The position numbers and the translations under genes were made by a program. From NCBI GenBank assembly GCA_937922785.1, contig CALAJQ010000006.1, positions 58,156-122,155 of the forward strand: DNA of 64,000 nt, read 5' to 3'. The DNA is from an uncultured Acidimicrobiales bacterium. GTDB taxonomy: Bacteria > Actinomycetota > Acidimicrobiia > Acidimicrobiales > SZUA-35. Below are positions 36,157 through 44,976 of the stretch, piece after piece. The notes under the pieces are model-generated. The model worked only from the letters and a program-made list of their open reading frames with translations. It ran no database searches and was not told the DNA's origin. Position 1 is the stretch's first letter; the number at the start of each line of letters is the position of its first letter.

Positions 36157-37689
36157 GTGAACCAGCCGCCCAACGAATCGCCTAGCGCTTCTGAGGGTCC
36201 TCGACTCAGTGATTTCAGCAGAGGCGGCTCGGGATCGCTCCCGGTCACATTTGTTCCGTGGCAACTGATCGTGGCTCGGCGTCGAATCGCTGGCAAAGCT
36301 CAAAGGCGACGCAACTTCCCCAGCATCGCACTCTCGATCGTGTTGGCTGCGATGTTCATGGTGAACCTGACCGTCACGGCCATCACCATTGCCGTGCCTC
36401 GCATCGCTGGTGATTTCGAGGCCTCACAGGCAACCATCTTGTGGGCTGTAACAGGGCCGATTCTGGTTTCGGCCGTCCTCGGCCCGACCTTTGGCAAGCT
36501 TGGCGACCAGCACGGGCACAGGTTGATGTTCAGCTTCGGGCTGGCTCTAAACGCCATCTTCACCCTCGCCATCGCTCTTTCTTGGAGTGGCGTTTCGTTT
36601 GTGGTTTTCCGGTTGCTGGCGGCGGTGGGCGGCGCTGCCATCGGTCCGTCGGCACTAGCTTTCATCAACCGACTATTTGCGCGCGAAGACCGTGCTGACG
36701 CCTTGGGCTGGTGGTCCTTTGTAGGTGCAGGGTCTCCAGTGATTGGCGTGGTTGCAGGTGGGTTCGTCATTGACGCGTTCGGCTGGCGACCCTTGTTCTT
36801 TGTCCAGGCCCCGCTGCTGGTGGGTGCGCTAGTGCTGGCAGTCACTTTGTTACCTGAAACTGAACGCCAGCCAGCGCAGAGGTTCGACGTCAAGGGGGCG
36901 GTAAGCCTTGCCTTGGGAACAGGCTTCGTACTGGGCGCAGTTACTACCGCAGGTACCAGTGGTGTGACTTCCACCGTGGTGCTGATGGCCATCGCTGGTG
37001 TGACGTTATTGGCCATTTTTGCCTTGATCGAGGCGCGGGTCGAGGCCCCGCTGATCCCGCCTCGCTACTGGAAGCTTCGTGGCTTCATCGCCCCCACGCT
37101 GACCATGGCGTTAGTGTTTGCTGCTTACATGGGTTCCTTTGTACTGACCCCGCTGATGCTGCAAAGCTCGGCCTATGGCTTCACGGCCGCTGCCGCTGGC
37201 ACGGTCACCATTGCCCGGCCACTTATGTTCTCACTCTTTGGCCCACTTAGCGGCCGGCTTTCCTCGGTGGTGGGGGAGAGGGCGCTGGGCGGATTCGGGT
37301 CACTTTGTGTTGTCGTGTCGATGCTCGGGCTAGCTCGTTTCTCGCCAGGCCAGTCGTTGATCTGGGTTGCAATTCCTCTAGGCCTCGCCGGCCTCGGGAT
37401 GGGTGCGGCATCGCCCACGCTTACTGCAACAGTTGCCAACAGCGTCGAAGACAAGGACCTAGGCGTCGCCGGAGCGGCCCAACAAATGCTTCAGCAAGTT
37501 GGGCTGGTTATGGGTATCCAATTTCTGTCGGCAATCCAGGTAGCGACTGAGTCTGATGGCGTGGCCGATAGCTACCACTTGGCGTTCCTAGTAGGCGCGG
37601 GTGTAGCGCTAGTGGGTGCTCTGGTGTCGACCCTGGTTCCCTCTAGTCATCCAGAGTTAGAGCTTCAATCTTCTGGAACAGTTCCATAG
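36157..37689 (+). CDS. MFS transporter, DHA2/EmrB-type drug-resistance subfamily
   Basis: A 510-residue transporter. After a hydrophilic N-terminus of about 50 residues there are 13-14 membrane helices. The first helix segment IALSIVLAAMFMVNLTVTAITIAVPRIAGDF and 'GPTFGKLGDQHGHRLMF' are typical of the 14-helix DHA2 group, and motif C-like 'GWWSFVGAGSPVIGVVAGGFV' marks drug:H+ antiport. Substrate unknown. Its last 47 bases overlap the end of the convergent SCP2-like gene. Confidence 0.85.
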   Translation: MNQPPNESPSASEGPRLSDFSRGGSGSLPVTFVPWQLIVARRRIAGKAQRRRNFPSIALSIVLAAMFMVNLTVTAITIAVPRIAGDFEASQATILWAVTGPILVSAVLGPTFGKLGDQHGHRLMFSFGLALNAIFTLAIALSWSGVSFVVFRLLAAVGGAAIGPSALAFINRLFAREDRADALGWWSFVGAGSPVIGVVAGGFVIDAFGWRPLFFVQAPLLVGALVLAVTLLPETERQPAQRFDVKGAVSLALGTGFVLGAVTTAGTSGVTSTVVLMAIAGVTLLAIFALIEARVEAPLIPPRYWKLRGFIAPTLTMALVFAAYMGSFVLTPLMLQSSAYGFTAAAAGTVTIARPLMFSLFGPLSGRLSSVVGERALGGFGSLCVVVSMLGLARFSPGQSLIWVAIPLGLAGLGMGAASPTLTATVANSVEDKDLGVAGAAQQMLQQVGLVMGIQFLSAIQVATESDGVADSYHLAFLVGAGVALVGALVSTLVPSSHPELELQSSGTVP

Positions 37690-38071
37690 CTTCAGGCGTC
37701 GGGTTAACGTTCTGAGCCATCAAGATTGGCAGCTTGGAAGCGTCGCCTTCGACGAGGATCTTCCCTCCAAAAAACGCTTCCATTACCTTGGATGGGTCTC
37801 GAGAGATAAACATTGATTTTGCCACGTCGTAGTCAAGGCTGATGGTCAGTTCGGCAACCTCGAGATGATCGCTATCAATCATCATCTGGCCTTGTGAGGT
37901 GTCGATGTGGGCTTCGATGGTGTCGCCATCGTGGTGGGGCGAGTCATTCACATTGATGTTGAACTTGATTTCAACCGGGGCCTCGGGAATTTCGCCCGGA
38001 TATGTGTCGCGCAGCTCCTTGACGGCGTCGATCCACTCGGGAGACAAAAACGGGAACTGGGTGCTTTTCAC
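37643..38071 (-). CDS. SCP2 sterol-carrier-like domain protein
   Basis: A 142-residue soluble protein resembling SCP2/sterol-transfer domains: five-stranded core (VEIKFNINVND, TIEAHIDTS, GQMMIDSD, AELTISLDYDVAKSMFI) followed by 'PSKVMEAFFGGKILVEGDASKLPIL', the typical C-terminal segment. Members bind lipids or act as accessory domains in actinobacteria. The GTG start has TATCCT seven bases upstream. Its C-terminal 15 codons overlap the MFS gene on the opposite strand. Confidence 0.7.
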   Translation of the reverse strand: MKSTQFPFLSPEWIDAVKELRDTYPGEIPEAPVEIKFNINVNDSPHHDGDTIEAHIDTSQGQMMIDSDHLEVAELTISLDYDVAKSMFISRDPSKVMEAFFGGKILVEGDASKLPILMAQNVNPTPEAMELFQKIEALTLDD

Positions 38072-38078
38072 AGAGGCA

Positions 38079-38084
38079 AGGATA
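38079..38084 (-). promoter_or_regulatory. -10 hexamer TATCCT, leaderless SCP2-like gene
   Basis: TATCCT on the minus strand ends seven bases before the GTG at 38071. Confidence 0.5.
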
Positions 38085-38113
38085 CTGCCTGGTCAACACA
38101 CCTAGTGGTCAAC

Positions 38114-38119
38114 TACTCT
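38114..38119 (+). promoter_or_regulatory. -10 hexamer TACTCT, leaderless ferredoxin gene
   Basis: TACTCT ends six bases before the ATG at 38126 and decides against the longer open frame that begins at 37907. Confidence 0.55.
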
Positions 38120-38125
38120 GGCGCT

Positions 38126-38449
38126 ATGACCGAAGCAAGTGCTCCTCGGAAAACGGGACGTCAGTCTCGCATTGAAACCAGAGAGCGCAACCCGGTTTGG
38201 AAGAACGCCCCGTACATGATTGACATGGACGAGTGCATCAATTGCGATGCCTGTTTGCGGGCCTGCCCTAGGCCTCTCGGGGCGATCTTCAACCACGGAA
38301 TAGACGTTGTTATCATCCCCGAACTTTGCTCAGGTTGTGACAAGTGCCTAGATCCGTGCCCAGTCGACTGCATCCACCCGGATCCAAACTGGGTAGCAGC
38401 GCCTCCAGAGTGGTGGGACACCCAAGCCATGGACGATCCATACGTCTAA
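38126..38449 (+). CDS. 2[4Fe-4S] ferredoxin-like protein
   Basis: A 107-residue protein with two cluster motifs: C37-x2-C40-x2-C43-x3-C47-P and C68-x2-C71-x2-C74-x3-C78-P, the pattern of bacterial 2[4Fe-4S] ferredoxins. It differs from FdxA by a basic N-terminal extension of about 28 residues and an acidic, Trp-rich tail (WVAAPPEWWDTQ). Electron partner unknown; no redox enzyme gene is adjacent. The open frame extends 73 codons upstream but the promoter and domain both support ATG 38126. Confidence 0.85.
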   Translation: MTEASAPRKTGRQSRIETRERNPVWKNAPYMIDMDECINCDACLRACPRPLGAIFNHGIDVVIIPELCSGCDKCLDPCPVDCIHPDPNWVAAPPEWWDTQAMDDPYV

Positions 38450-38574
38450 CCGGCGCGCAATTGCACGCGAAAACGACCATAAGTGACCGATTCTGATGGC
38501 AATTGGTCCAAATGACTGTCTTCGCGCAAGCTGACTAGCCGCGTAATTGTGGCCCAATTGGCTCGTCTGGCTTG

Positions 38575-38580
38575 TAGTTT
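38575..38580 (+). promoter_or_regulatory. -10 hexamer TAGTTT, leaderless gatCAB operon
   Basis: TAGTTT ends six bases before the GTG at 38587. The gap 38450-38586 also holds the palindrome GCAATTGC near 38458 and repeated CAATTG motifs of unknown meaning. Confidence 0.5.
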
Positions 38581-38586
38581 GGCTCC

Positions 38587-38910
38587 GTGGTCGATGACGC
38601 AGCGCATGAACTAGATCGAGACGAGGTAGCAAAGGTGGCCGGACTGGCCATGCTTGAGCTAACCGACGAAGAACTAGACACTTTTACCCCTCAACTTGGA
38701 GCCATTTTGGCCCATGCGCAGGACATGGAGAATCTGGATCTCGCCGACGTCGCTCCAACCCATCACCCTTATCCCCTCGTAAACGTCATGCGCCCTGATG
38801 TTGTGGCTGAAGACGCTGGTGGCCCAGAACTTCGTGACGCAGTTTTGGCAGCGGCCCCCGACGTCGAAGACAACCGGTTCAAGGTCCCACCTGCCCTGGG
38901 AGGCGACTGA
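38587..38910 (+). CDS. gatC: Asp/Glu-tRNA amidotransferase subunit C
   Basis: A 107-residue small subunit that wraps around GatA and stabilises the GatCAB complex. The N-terminal helix DRDEVAKVAGLAMLELTDEELDTFTPQLGAILAHAQDMENLDL and the segment VAPTHHPYPLVNVMRPDVV are diagnostic. The stop and the gatA start share a base (TGATG), so translation is coupled. The operon is gatC-gatA-gatB. Confidence 0.93.
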   Translation: MVDDAAHELDRDEVAKVAGLAMLELTDEELDTFTPQLGAILAHAQDMENLDLADVAPTHHPYPLVNVMRPDVVAEDAGGPELRDAVLAAAPDVEDNRFKVPPALGGD

Positions 38911-40358
38911 TGAGTAAACCCGCACCTAAGCCCACAGCAACTGATATCGCCGCCCAGGTTCGCTCCGGCGAACGAACCGCGGTTGAGGTCTTAGAAGAGC
39001 ATCTCGCAGTGGTTGCAGACCGAGAGTCAGAGATTCACGCGTTCAACGTTGTGATTGCAGACGAGGCTCGCGAACGGGCGTCAGCCATCGACGCCCAGAT
39101 TGCTTCCGGCGAAGACCCCGGCCCGCTTGCCGGTGTCCCCGTCGCCCTCAAAGACAACATGTGCACTACCGGCATCCCTACGACCTGCTCTTCGAAGATC
39201 CTTGACGGTTGGAAGCCGCCTTACAACGGCACCGCAGTCGACAAGCTCTATGAAGCCGGCGCTGTCGTTGTCGGTAAGACCAACCTCGATGAGTTCGCAA
39301 TGGGTTCCTCAACTGAGAACTCCGCATTCGGGCCAACCCTGAACCCGCTCGACACATCGTGTGTACCCGGTGGATCATCTGGTGGCTCCGCGGCTGCGGT
39401 CGCTGCAGGTTTTGCTGCGCTTTCATTCGGTTCAGATACCGGTGGCTCCATTCGCCAACCCGCGGCACTAACCGGCACTGTTGGTCTAAAGCCCAGCTAC
39501 GGAACAGTAAGTCGCTATGGCCTAATCGCGTTCGCATCTTCGTTAGATCAGATCGGTCCGTTCGCCAACACCGTGGCCGACGCAGCCGCTGGATTCGAGG
39601 CAGTCGCCGGTCACGACCCAAGAGACTCAACTTCAATTCCCGAGCAGCTGCGACCAGTGACGCCCCATCTTTCTGACGGCGTTGACGGCATGCGGATCGG
39701 AGTGATCACAGAGCTAATGGGTGATGGCGAGCTGAAGGGATTTGAGCCCGAAGTCATCGCCCAGACCCGTGCAGCCGCCGACGCGTTGGCGGCGGCTGGC
39801 GCAAAGGTTTCTGAAGTTTCGGTGCCGTCGGTGGTCTATGGTCTGACGGCTTACTACTTGATTGCCCCGTCGGAGGCGTCATCAAACCTGGCTCGATATG
39901 ACGGCGTCCGTTACGGCAACCGGGTCACCGGTGTTAACACCGCAGCCATGAACACCGCCACCAGAACCGCCGGTTTCGGGGCTGAAGTGAAGCGTCGAAT
40001 CATGCTGGGAACCTACGCCCTTTCGGCTGGTTACTACGACGCTTTCTATGGCAAGGCGCAGCGGGTCCGTACGTTGATCATCGACGACTTCGCTAGAGCC
40101 TATGAAGACTTCGATGTTCTGCTAAGCCCAACTTCGCCTTGTGTAGCGTTCCCCTTCGGTGCCAAGTCAGATCCCATGACCATGTACCTGAACGACACGT
40201 GCACCATCCCCAGCAACCTGTCTGGTCAGCCGGCTATATCAGTTCCGTTCGGCACGGGCGACAGGGGCCTACCGGTAGGTGTACAGATTCTGGCCCCAAT
40301 GTTGGGCGAGGTCGAACTGTTCAAAGTGGCCGCCGTCTTGGAAGGAGCCAACCAATGA
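38910..40358 (+). CDS. gatA: Asp/Glu-tRNA amidotransferase subunit A
   Basis: The 482-residue glutaminase subunit of the amidase-signature family. It releases ammonia from glutamine for transfer to Glu-tRNAGln or Asp-tRNAAsn bound to GatB. The catalytic triad lies in VALKDNMCT (Lys), and the Ser-rich segment VPGGSSGGSAAAVAAG with GSDTGGSIRQPAA (cis-Ser and nucleophile Ser). The stop overlaps gatB (ATGA). Confidence 0.95.
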   Translation: MSKPAPKPTATDIAAQVRSGERTAVEVLEEHLAVVADRESEIHAFNVVIADEARERASAIDAQIASGEDPGPLAGVPVALKDNMCTTGIPTTCSSKILDGWKPPYNGTAVDKLYEAGAVVVGKTNLDEFAMGSSTENSAFGPTLNPLDTSCVPGGSSGGSAAAVAAGFAALSFGSDTGGSIRQPAALTGTVGLKPSYGTVSRYGLIAFASSLDQIGPFANTVADAAAGFEAVAGHDPRDSTSIPEQLRPVTPHLSDGVDGMRIGVITELMGDGELKGFEPEVIAQTRAAADALAAAGAKVSEVSVPSVVYGLTAYYLIAPSEASSNLARYDGVRYGNRVTGVNTAAMNTATRTAGFGAEVKRRIMLGTYALSAGYYDAFYGKAQRVRTLIIDDFARAYEDFDVLLSPTSPCVAFPFGAKSDPMTMYLNDTCTIPSNLSGQPAISVPFGTGDRGLPVGVQILAPMLGEVELFKVAAVLEGANQ

Positions 40359-41818
40359 CCAACAAGTCAGCAACAAAGACTGAGAGCCAAGAGCTTCTAC
40401 CTGAGGGCTGGGAGATGGTGATCGGGCTGGAGATCCACGTAGAGCTGGCCACTGCGACCAAGCTTTTCAGTCCTGCCCAGAACAGCTTCGGATCAGAACC
40501 GAACCAGAATGTTCATCCGGTCTGCCTGGGGCTGCCCGGCACACTGCCAGTAGTGAACGAGAAGGCCATCGAGTTCGCCGCTCGCATCGGACTAGCGCTT
40601 AACTGCACAGTTCAGAAATGCGTCTTTGCACGCAAGAACTACTTCTACCCGGACATGCCAAAGGACTACCAGATCTCACAGTTTGATGAGCCTCTAAACA
40701 TCGACGGCTGGGTCGACCTGCCGGTTGCTGGCACTCGAATTCGGGTTGAGCGGGCGCACGTCGAAGAGGACACAGGCAAGACCACTCACGTTGGTGATTC
40801 TGGTCGAATTCATGACGCCGGGTACTCACTTGTTGACTACAACCGAGCCGGCGTGCCCTTGGTTGAGATCGTCACTCACCCAGACATTCGGGGCCCCGAA
40901 GAGGCCAAGGAATATGTGGATGAGGTTCGAGCCATGGTGGTTGCCGTCGGGGCCAGCGACGGCAAGATGGAAGAAGGCTCGCTACGAGTCGATGCCAACG
41001 TCAGCGTTCGTCCAGCCGGGTCAGATGAGCTTCGGACTCGCTGTGAGATCAAAAACGTGAACTCGCTGCGTTCCATCGGCCGTGCGATCACCTACGAAGC
41101 CAAGCGACACGTCAACCTTTACGAATCGGGCAAAGAGCCAATTCAAGAGACCCGGCACTGGGATGAAGAAGCGGGCCGAACTCGCGACGGCCGAAAGAAA
41201 GAGGACTCCGACGACTACCGCTATTTCGCTGACCCCGACCTAGTTGCGATTGACCCAACACCAGAGTGGATCGCCCAAATCGCAGCCAGCCAGCCCGCGC
41301 TTCCGGCTCAACGTCGCGAAGCGTTGGTGTCCGCCGGGGCAGATAGTGAAGGCGCTGCGCTTGTAGTTCAGCGCGATCTGGACTCGCTAGTGCTTGCCGT
41401 TATCGAGGCTGGGGGAGAGGCCAAGCGCGTTCTCAACCACGCCACCAACAATCTTGCAATCGAGGGTGCTGAAGCACTGAGCCCCTCCAACTTTGCCGAC
41501 TTGGTGAAGATGGAGGCCGATGGGGCTCTCACCTCGACTCAGGCGAAGCAGGTGCTGGCCGAGATGGTTTCTGACGGCTCGACCCCTGCCGACATTGCGG
41601 CCAAGCATGGCTTTGAAGCGATGGACACTGGCGAGCTGGAAGCAACGTTGGATGAGATCATTTCGAGCAGCCCACAAGAATGGGAACGCTTTGTTAACGA
41701 GCCAGAGGCGCGAGGCAAATTGCAAGGCTTCTTTGTTGGCCAGGTGATGAAAGCAACTCGCGGTCAAGCCGACGGGAAGCTCGTGAATCAGCTGCTAGCC
41801 AAGAAGGCCAACAGCTAA
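40355..41818 (+). CDS. gatB: Asp/Glu-tRNA amidotransferase subunit B
   Basis: The 487-residue kinase/tRNA-binding subunit. It opens with the conserved GLEIHVELATATKLFSPAQN, followed by YPDMPKDYQISQFDEP and EEDTGKTTH, which bind ATP, Mg2+ and zinc; the C-terminal helical YqeY-like tail (about 340-487) recognises tRNA. The reading frame is open upstream to 40139 inside gatA, but the ATG at 40355 overlaps the gatA stop and has GGAGCC just before it. Confidence 0.95.
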   Translation: MTNKSATKTESQELLPEGWEMVIGLEIHVELATATKLFSPAQNSFGSEPNQNVHPVCLGLPGTLPVVNEKAIEFAARIGLALNCTVQKCVFARKNYFYPDMPKDYQISQFDEPLNIDGWVDLPVAGTRIRVERAHVEEDTGKTTHVGDSGRIHDAGYSLVDYNRAGVPLVEIVTHPDIRGPEEAKEYVDEVRAMVVAVGASDGKMEEGSLRVDANVSVRPAGSDELRTRCEIKNVNSLRSIGRAITYEAKRHVNLYESGKEPIQETRHWDEEAGRTRDGRKKEDSDDYRYFADPDLVAIDPTPEWIAQIAASQPALPAQRREALVSAGADSEGAALVVQRDLDSLVLAVIEAGGEAKRVLNHATNNLAIEGAEALSPSNFADLVKMEADGALTSTQAKQVLAEMVSDGSTPADIAAKHGFEAMDTGELEATLDEIISSSPQEWERFVNEPEARGKLQGFFVGQVMKATRGQADGKLVNQLLAKKANS

Positions 41819-41842
41819 CACCTCGATCTGACAGCTCCATAG

Positions 41843-42697
41843 CTATACGGTGGCAAAAGCTGCTTCAAAGAACTCTGCGATATCTCTGAAGGTAACAACT
41901 CCTACCGAACGCCCGGTCTCGTTGGTAAGCACCAAGTAGCGGTGACGCTTCTGGGCCATCTCCAACAGGCCAGTTTCGATGTTCTCCGACGGCAAAATCG
42001 ACGCAATCTCAGTTGTCATCCAGTCGCCAACCTTGTGATCGTTCAGATCATCAACTCGGCACGCCACCTTGCGGAAGACGTCATGTTGGGTGAACTCCCC
42101 AATCACGACACCGCGGTCATCCACAATAGAAATCAGCCCCCGGTCCATCGTTTGCATCAGGCTGATTACATCAAAGAGGACGGCATCGGCGGTCACCTCT
42201 ACCGGAACTCGGCTAGGCATTCCGTAGAAATCGACAAATCGCAATGCGTGTTCAGGCATGAACTGTTGGTCATCAAGAGGTCCGTCTGATTCCAAGTATC
42301 GAGAGGCCAACAGAATCAGGTCGTAGTGGGTGACGTTGCGGTACAAGCCTTCTTCATCGACCACAACTGGCAAGTTTCGAAATCCACCCTCACCCATCGT
42401 TCTGAGCGCTGTCAGGGCTGACTCTTCCCGATCGATTATGTGGGGATCGGGTGTCATGAAGTGCTCGACAGGCTGTTCCCAAACATCAGGCGACATAACC
42501 ACTCTATGGGTCACATCGTGTTCGGTGAATATTCCCGCAATTCGGTTGCCGTCCATCACAAAGGCACAACTGGTGTCGGCATTGGCCATAGCCATCACGA
42601 CTTCCTGAACAGTCGTGTCAACTTCAACAACTACCTGAGAAGACAAATCAGTGTTCTTCAGCAGGGTTCTTTGAAAGTGCTTTACCAGATTGGGCAT
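41843..42697 (-). CDS. protein with four CBS domains
   Basis: A 284-residue cytosolic protein made of two CBS pairs. Repeating units are seen as VDTTVQEVVMAMANADTSCAFVMDGNRIAGIFTEHDV, then PHIIDREESALTALRTMGEGGFRNLPVV, 'VEVTADAVLFDVISLMQTMDRGLISIVDDRGVVIGEFTQHDV' and 'ASILPSENIETGLLEMAQKRHRYLVLTNETGRSVGVVTFRDI'. Such pairs bind adenosine nucleotides and sense energy state; no catalytic domain is attached. The open frame runs to 42832, but ATG 42697 has the ribosome-binding site CGGAGGAC eight bases upstream. Confidence 0.85.
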   Translation of the reverse strand: MPNLVKHFQRTLLKNTDLSSQVVVEVDTTVQEVVMAMANADTSCAFVMDGNRIAGIFTEHDVTHRVVMSPDVWEQPVEHFMTPDPHIIDREESALTALRTMGEGGFRNLPVVVDEEGLYRNVTHYDLILLASRYLESDGPLDDQQFMPEHALRFVDFYGMPSRVPVEVTADAVLFDVISLMQTMDRGLISIVDDRGVVIGEFTQHDVFRKVACRVDDLNDHKVGDWMTTEIASILPSENIETGLLEMAQKRHRYLVLTNETGRSVGVVTFRDIAEFFEAAFATV

Positions 42698-42786
42698 TTT
42701 GTCCTCCGAATGTGCCTTCAACACTACGACTGAATATCCGGCGTCGTGTGTAAACCGATTTGAAGCGCTAGGCGTCAGTAGGGTTA

Positions 42787-43311
42787 ATGGCTGTGGCTTT
42801 TCTGGATCGAAGCAAAGAAAGTGCAGGGTCAAAGCTAGACCTTGAAGCTCTCTTCGATGAGCACTACACCAAGCTCGTTCGAATGGCTTCGTTCTACACA
42901 GATTCCGCTGAATCAGCTGAAGAAGTGGTGCAAGACGCCTTCGTGAAGCTGTTGAAAGGCAACTACAAAATCGAGACCGGACGAGAAGCCCCGTATTTGC
43001 GTTCGATGGTTCTCAATGGTGCCCGATCAACGCTGAGAAAACGCAAGGTAAGGCGTGACTACAAGCCCGATCCTCCCGAGAACGCCCCAGCTGCAGAAAT
43101 TGCTGGTGTTGCCAGCGCAACAAGCCAAGAGATGCTTGAGGCGCTCAGACAGTTACCCGAAAAGCAGGCGTCAGTCTTAGTGCTGCGCTACTACCTCGAT
43201 CTCTCAGAAGCTGAGATCGCAGACACGTTAGATATTGCCCGAGGCTCTGTGAAGTCTCACGCCCATAGGGGGTTGGCCAAGTTGGCCACGTTGGTTAAGG
43301 ACCTCGCATGA
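42787..43311 (+). CDS. ECF-type RNA polymerase sigma factor
   Basis: A 174-residue group IV sigma factor. Region 2 spans about 20-85 (LFDEHYTKLVRMASFYTDSAESAEEVVQDAFVKLL), and region 4 about 115-168 (LRQLPEKQASVLVLRYYLDLSEAEIADTLDIARGSVKSHAHRGLAKL), a SigE/SigJ-like arrangement. The ATG at 42787 or a GTG at 42793 could be the start; TAGGGT at 42779-42784 lies eight bases before the GTG. The stop overlaps the next gene (ATGA), whose product is probably its membrane partner. Confidence 0.88.
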   Translation: MAVAFLDRSKESAGSKLDLEALFDEHYTKLVRMASFYTDSAESAEEVVQDAFVKLLKGNYKIETGREAPYLRSMVLNGARSTLRKRKVRRDYKPDPPENAPAAEIAGVASATSQEMLEALRQLPEKQASVLVLRYYLDLSEAEIADTLDIARGSVKSHAHRGLAKLATLVKDLA

Positions 43312-44966
43312 CAGGACCTGATATGTACGGATCGAACAATTCTCACCAGAACCAGGAAAACCGGACCGCGCAACTGCTACGCCGTGCCCTGCACGACAAG
43401 GCAGAAACGATTCACACTGGCGAACATGCCCTTGACGAGATCCAGGCTCGCATCGACGGCGTGATAGTTACCGATGCAACGGTTACCCAGCTGCACCAGC
43501 CAAGACCACTAGTTCGTTATCTTTCAATGGCAGCTGTTGGTCTTGTGGCCATCGGTGGCCTGGCCTACTTCACACAAACCCGCACCGGCGAGATCGAAAT
43601 CGCAGTTCCTCCGACCTCGGCAACAGTCGTTGAGGAGACTCCAACAACCTCTACTCCGGAACCTGTTGTTGAAACCACCACGGTGCCAACCCAGGCGACC
43701 ACGACGGTCGAGAACGTTGCTTCGATTGCAAAACCAACTGGCCCAGTAGCTTCCACCAAGGCCAAGGCTGCCACTAAGTTCCTCTCGCTGGTCGGAATCA
43801 CCGAACAGGTTGAATTTATAGAAGATGGCAACGTCCTCTCGGTCAGGTCTCCTAGAGGCGACGCAGACGTTGTGAGCCTCACCCTCACTCAGATCTCCGA
43901 TGGCTGGGCCGTAACTGGTGCATCTTCTGAAGGCATCACTGCCAATGTCGACTCCTATGATCCTGAAGCCTCCTCAGCGATCACAGTCTCTGGCGTCGGG
44001 CGCGGCTTTGAGTCTCAGGTGGACCTGAAACTGGTGTCGGCTTTTGATGGCTCGTTACTGGGCAAAACGTTCGCCGATGCTGGCCAGCCTGACCCTATTC
44101 CGTATGCGGCTGAGATTGAGACCGTTGGTAGCGAAGCGGCCTGGGTTGTTGTCATCAGCGACGGCGCAGGTGACGAAGGCGTCCTGCAAGAGTTCGCAGC
44201 GACCCCAGTTGCCTTTGTCGGCAAGCCCGACCCTCGGACCTATGGCGTCTTCCGAATCCCAGTGAATGACCAAGATGATGGCTTGAATTTGAGATCCTCC
44301 CCCGGCACCGACGGGAACACAGTGCTTGCAACTCTCCCGGCTGGCACCTCTGGCATTAGTCGCACTGCGTCGATGCCTGTTCTCGTCGGTGACTCGGTGT
44401 GGCGAGAGGTGATTGGTCCTGACAACCAAAAGGGTTGGGCTCACACCAACTTCCTAACACCGCTTGATCCGGTGGTTTCGGACGAAGAACTGCTCTACAT
44501 CGGCAACCAGTTTGCCAACGCGACCCAACAAGACAGCCATTGGGGCTTTCCGCTCCTGCCTTGGTCAGAGCGAACTCAAATTTCCTTTGCGTGGATTGGT
44601 GATCTCGACAACAAGGACTTCCGATTCGACGCCGACACCATGAAGGCTGGTGGCGTCTGGGGTCCAGATTCCTTCCGCAACTGGGCCGTGCCTGCCGAAA
44701 CCTTTGGACAAGACGAAATCAACTCCACCCACCGAGACTTCCTCAGCCTGCCCCAAGGGGCCGAGCTTGATGTTCGAGTGGGTGACGGGACATACGCCTA
44801 TGAGTTTGAGAAGTCGATGATCGACCGCTTCTTGCCGAACCTGCGAAGCGTTGTTGTCTCCAACATGAACTCCGACACTTCGTGGAGCGAGGTTCACATC
44901 TTCGTCGAACCGACCAGTGAAGGCGCCCGGATAGTCGCAATTGCTGTCTCCCATATGATCCCCTAA
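43308..44966 (+). CDS. membrane protein with Gmad2 and SH3 domains, probable partner of the ECF sigma factor
   Basis: A 552-residue single-pass protein. The cytosolic N-terminus (about 1-68) is hydrophilic and may bind the sigma factor; a membrane helix lies at about 69-86. Outside: a Thr/Pro-rich linker (95-150), an Ig-like Gmad2 domain (about 220-305, ITVSGVGRGFESQVDLKLVSAFDG), an SH3 domain (about 320-385, DGLNLRSSPGTDGNTVLATLPAG) and a C-terminal domain of about 160 residues not recognised. Overlap with the sigma gene suggests an anti-sigma or signal-receiving role; no ZAS zinc motif is seen, so this is inference. Confidence 0.7.
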   Translation: MTGPDMYGSNNSHQNQENRTAQLLRRALHDKAETIHTGEHALDEIQARIDGVIVTDATVTQLHQPRPLVRYLSMAAVGLVAIGGLAYFTQTRTGEIEIAVPPTSATVVEETPTTSTPEPVVETTTVPTQATTTVENVASIAKPTGPVASTKAKAATKFLSLVGITEQVEFIEDGNVLSVRSPRGDADVVSLTLTQISDGWAVTGASSEGITANVDSYDPEASSAITVSGVGRGFESQVDLKLVSAFDGSLLGKTFADAGQPDPIPYAAEIETVGSEAAWVVVISDGAGDEGVLQEFAATPVAFVGKPDPRTYGVFRIPVNDQDDGLNLRSSPGTDGNTVLATLPAGTSGISRTASMPVLVGDSVWREVIGPDNQKGWAHTNFLTPLDPVVSDEELLYIGNQFANATQQDSHWGFPLLPWSERTQISFAWIGDLDNKDFRFDADTMKAGGVWGPDSFRNWAVPAETFGQDEINSTHRDFLSLPQGAELDVRVGDGTYAYEFEKSMIDRFLPNLRSVVVSNMNSDTSWSEVHIFVEPTSEGARIVAIAVSHMIP

Positions 44967-44969
44967 GTT
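44964..44969 (+). promoter_or_regulatory. -10 hexamer TAAGTT overlapping a stop codon, leaderless P450 gene
   Basis: The TAA stop of the Gmad2 gene (44964-44966) is the first half of TAAGTT, which ends seven bases before the GTG at 44977. Confidence 0.5.
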
Positions 44970-44976
44970 TCGGCGG

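Noticed and set aside
38458..38465. GCAATTGC palindrome before gatC as an operator
   Set aside because: Too short and A+T-symmetric to claim; no partner site at a regulatory distance.
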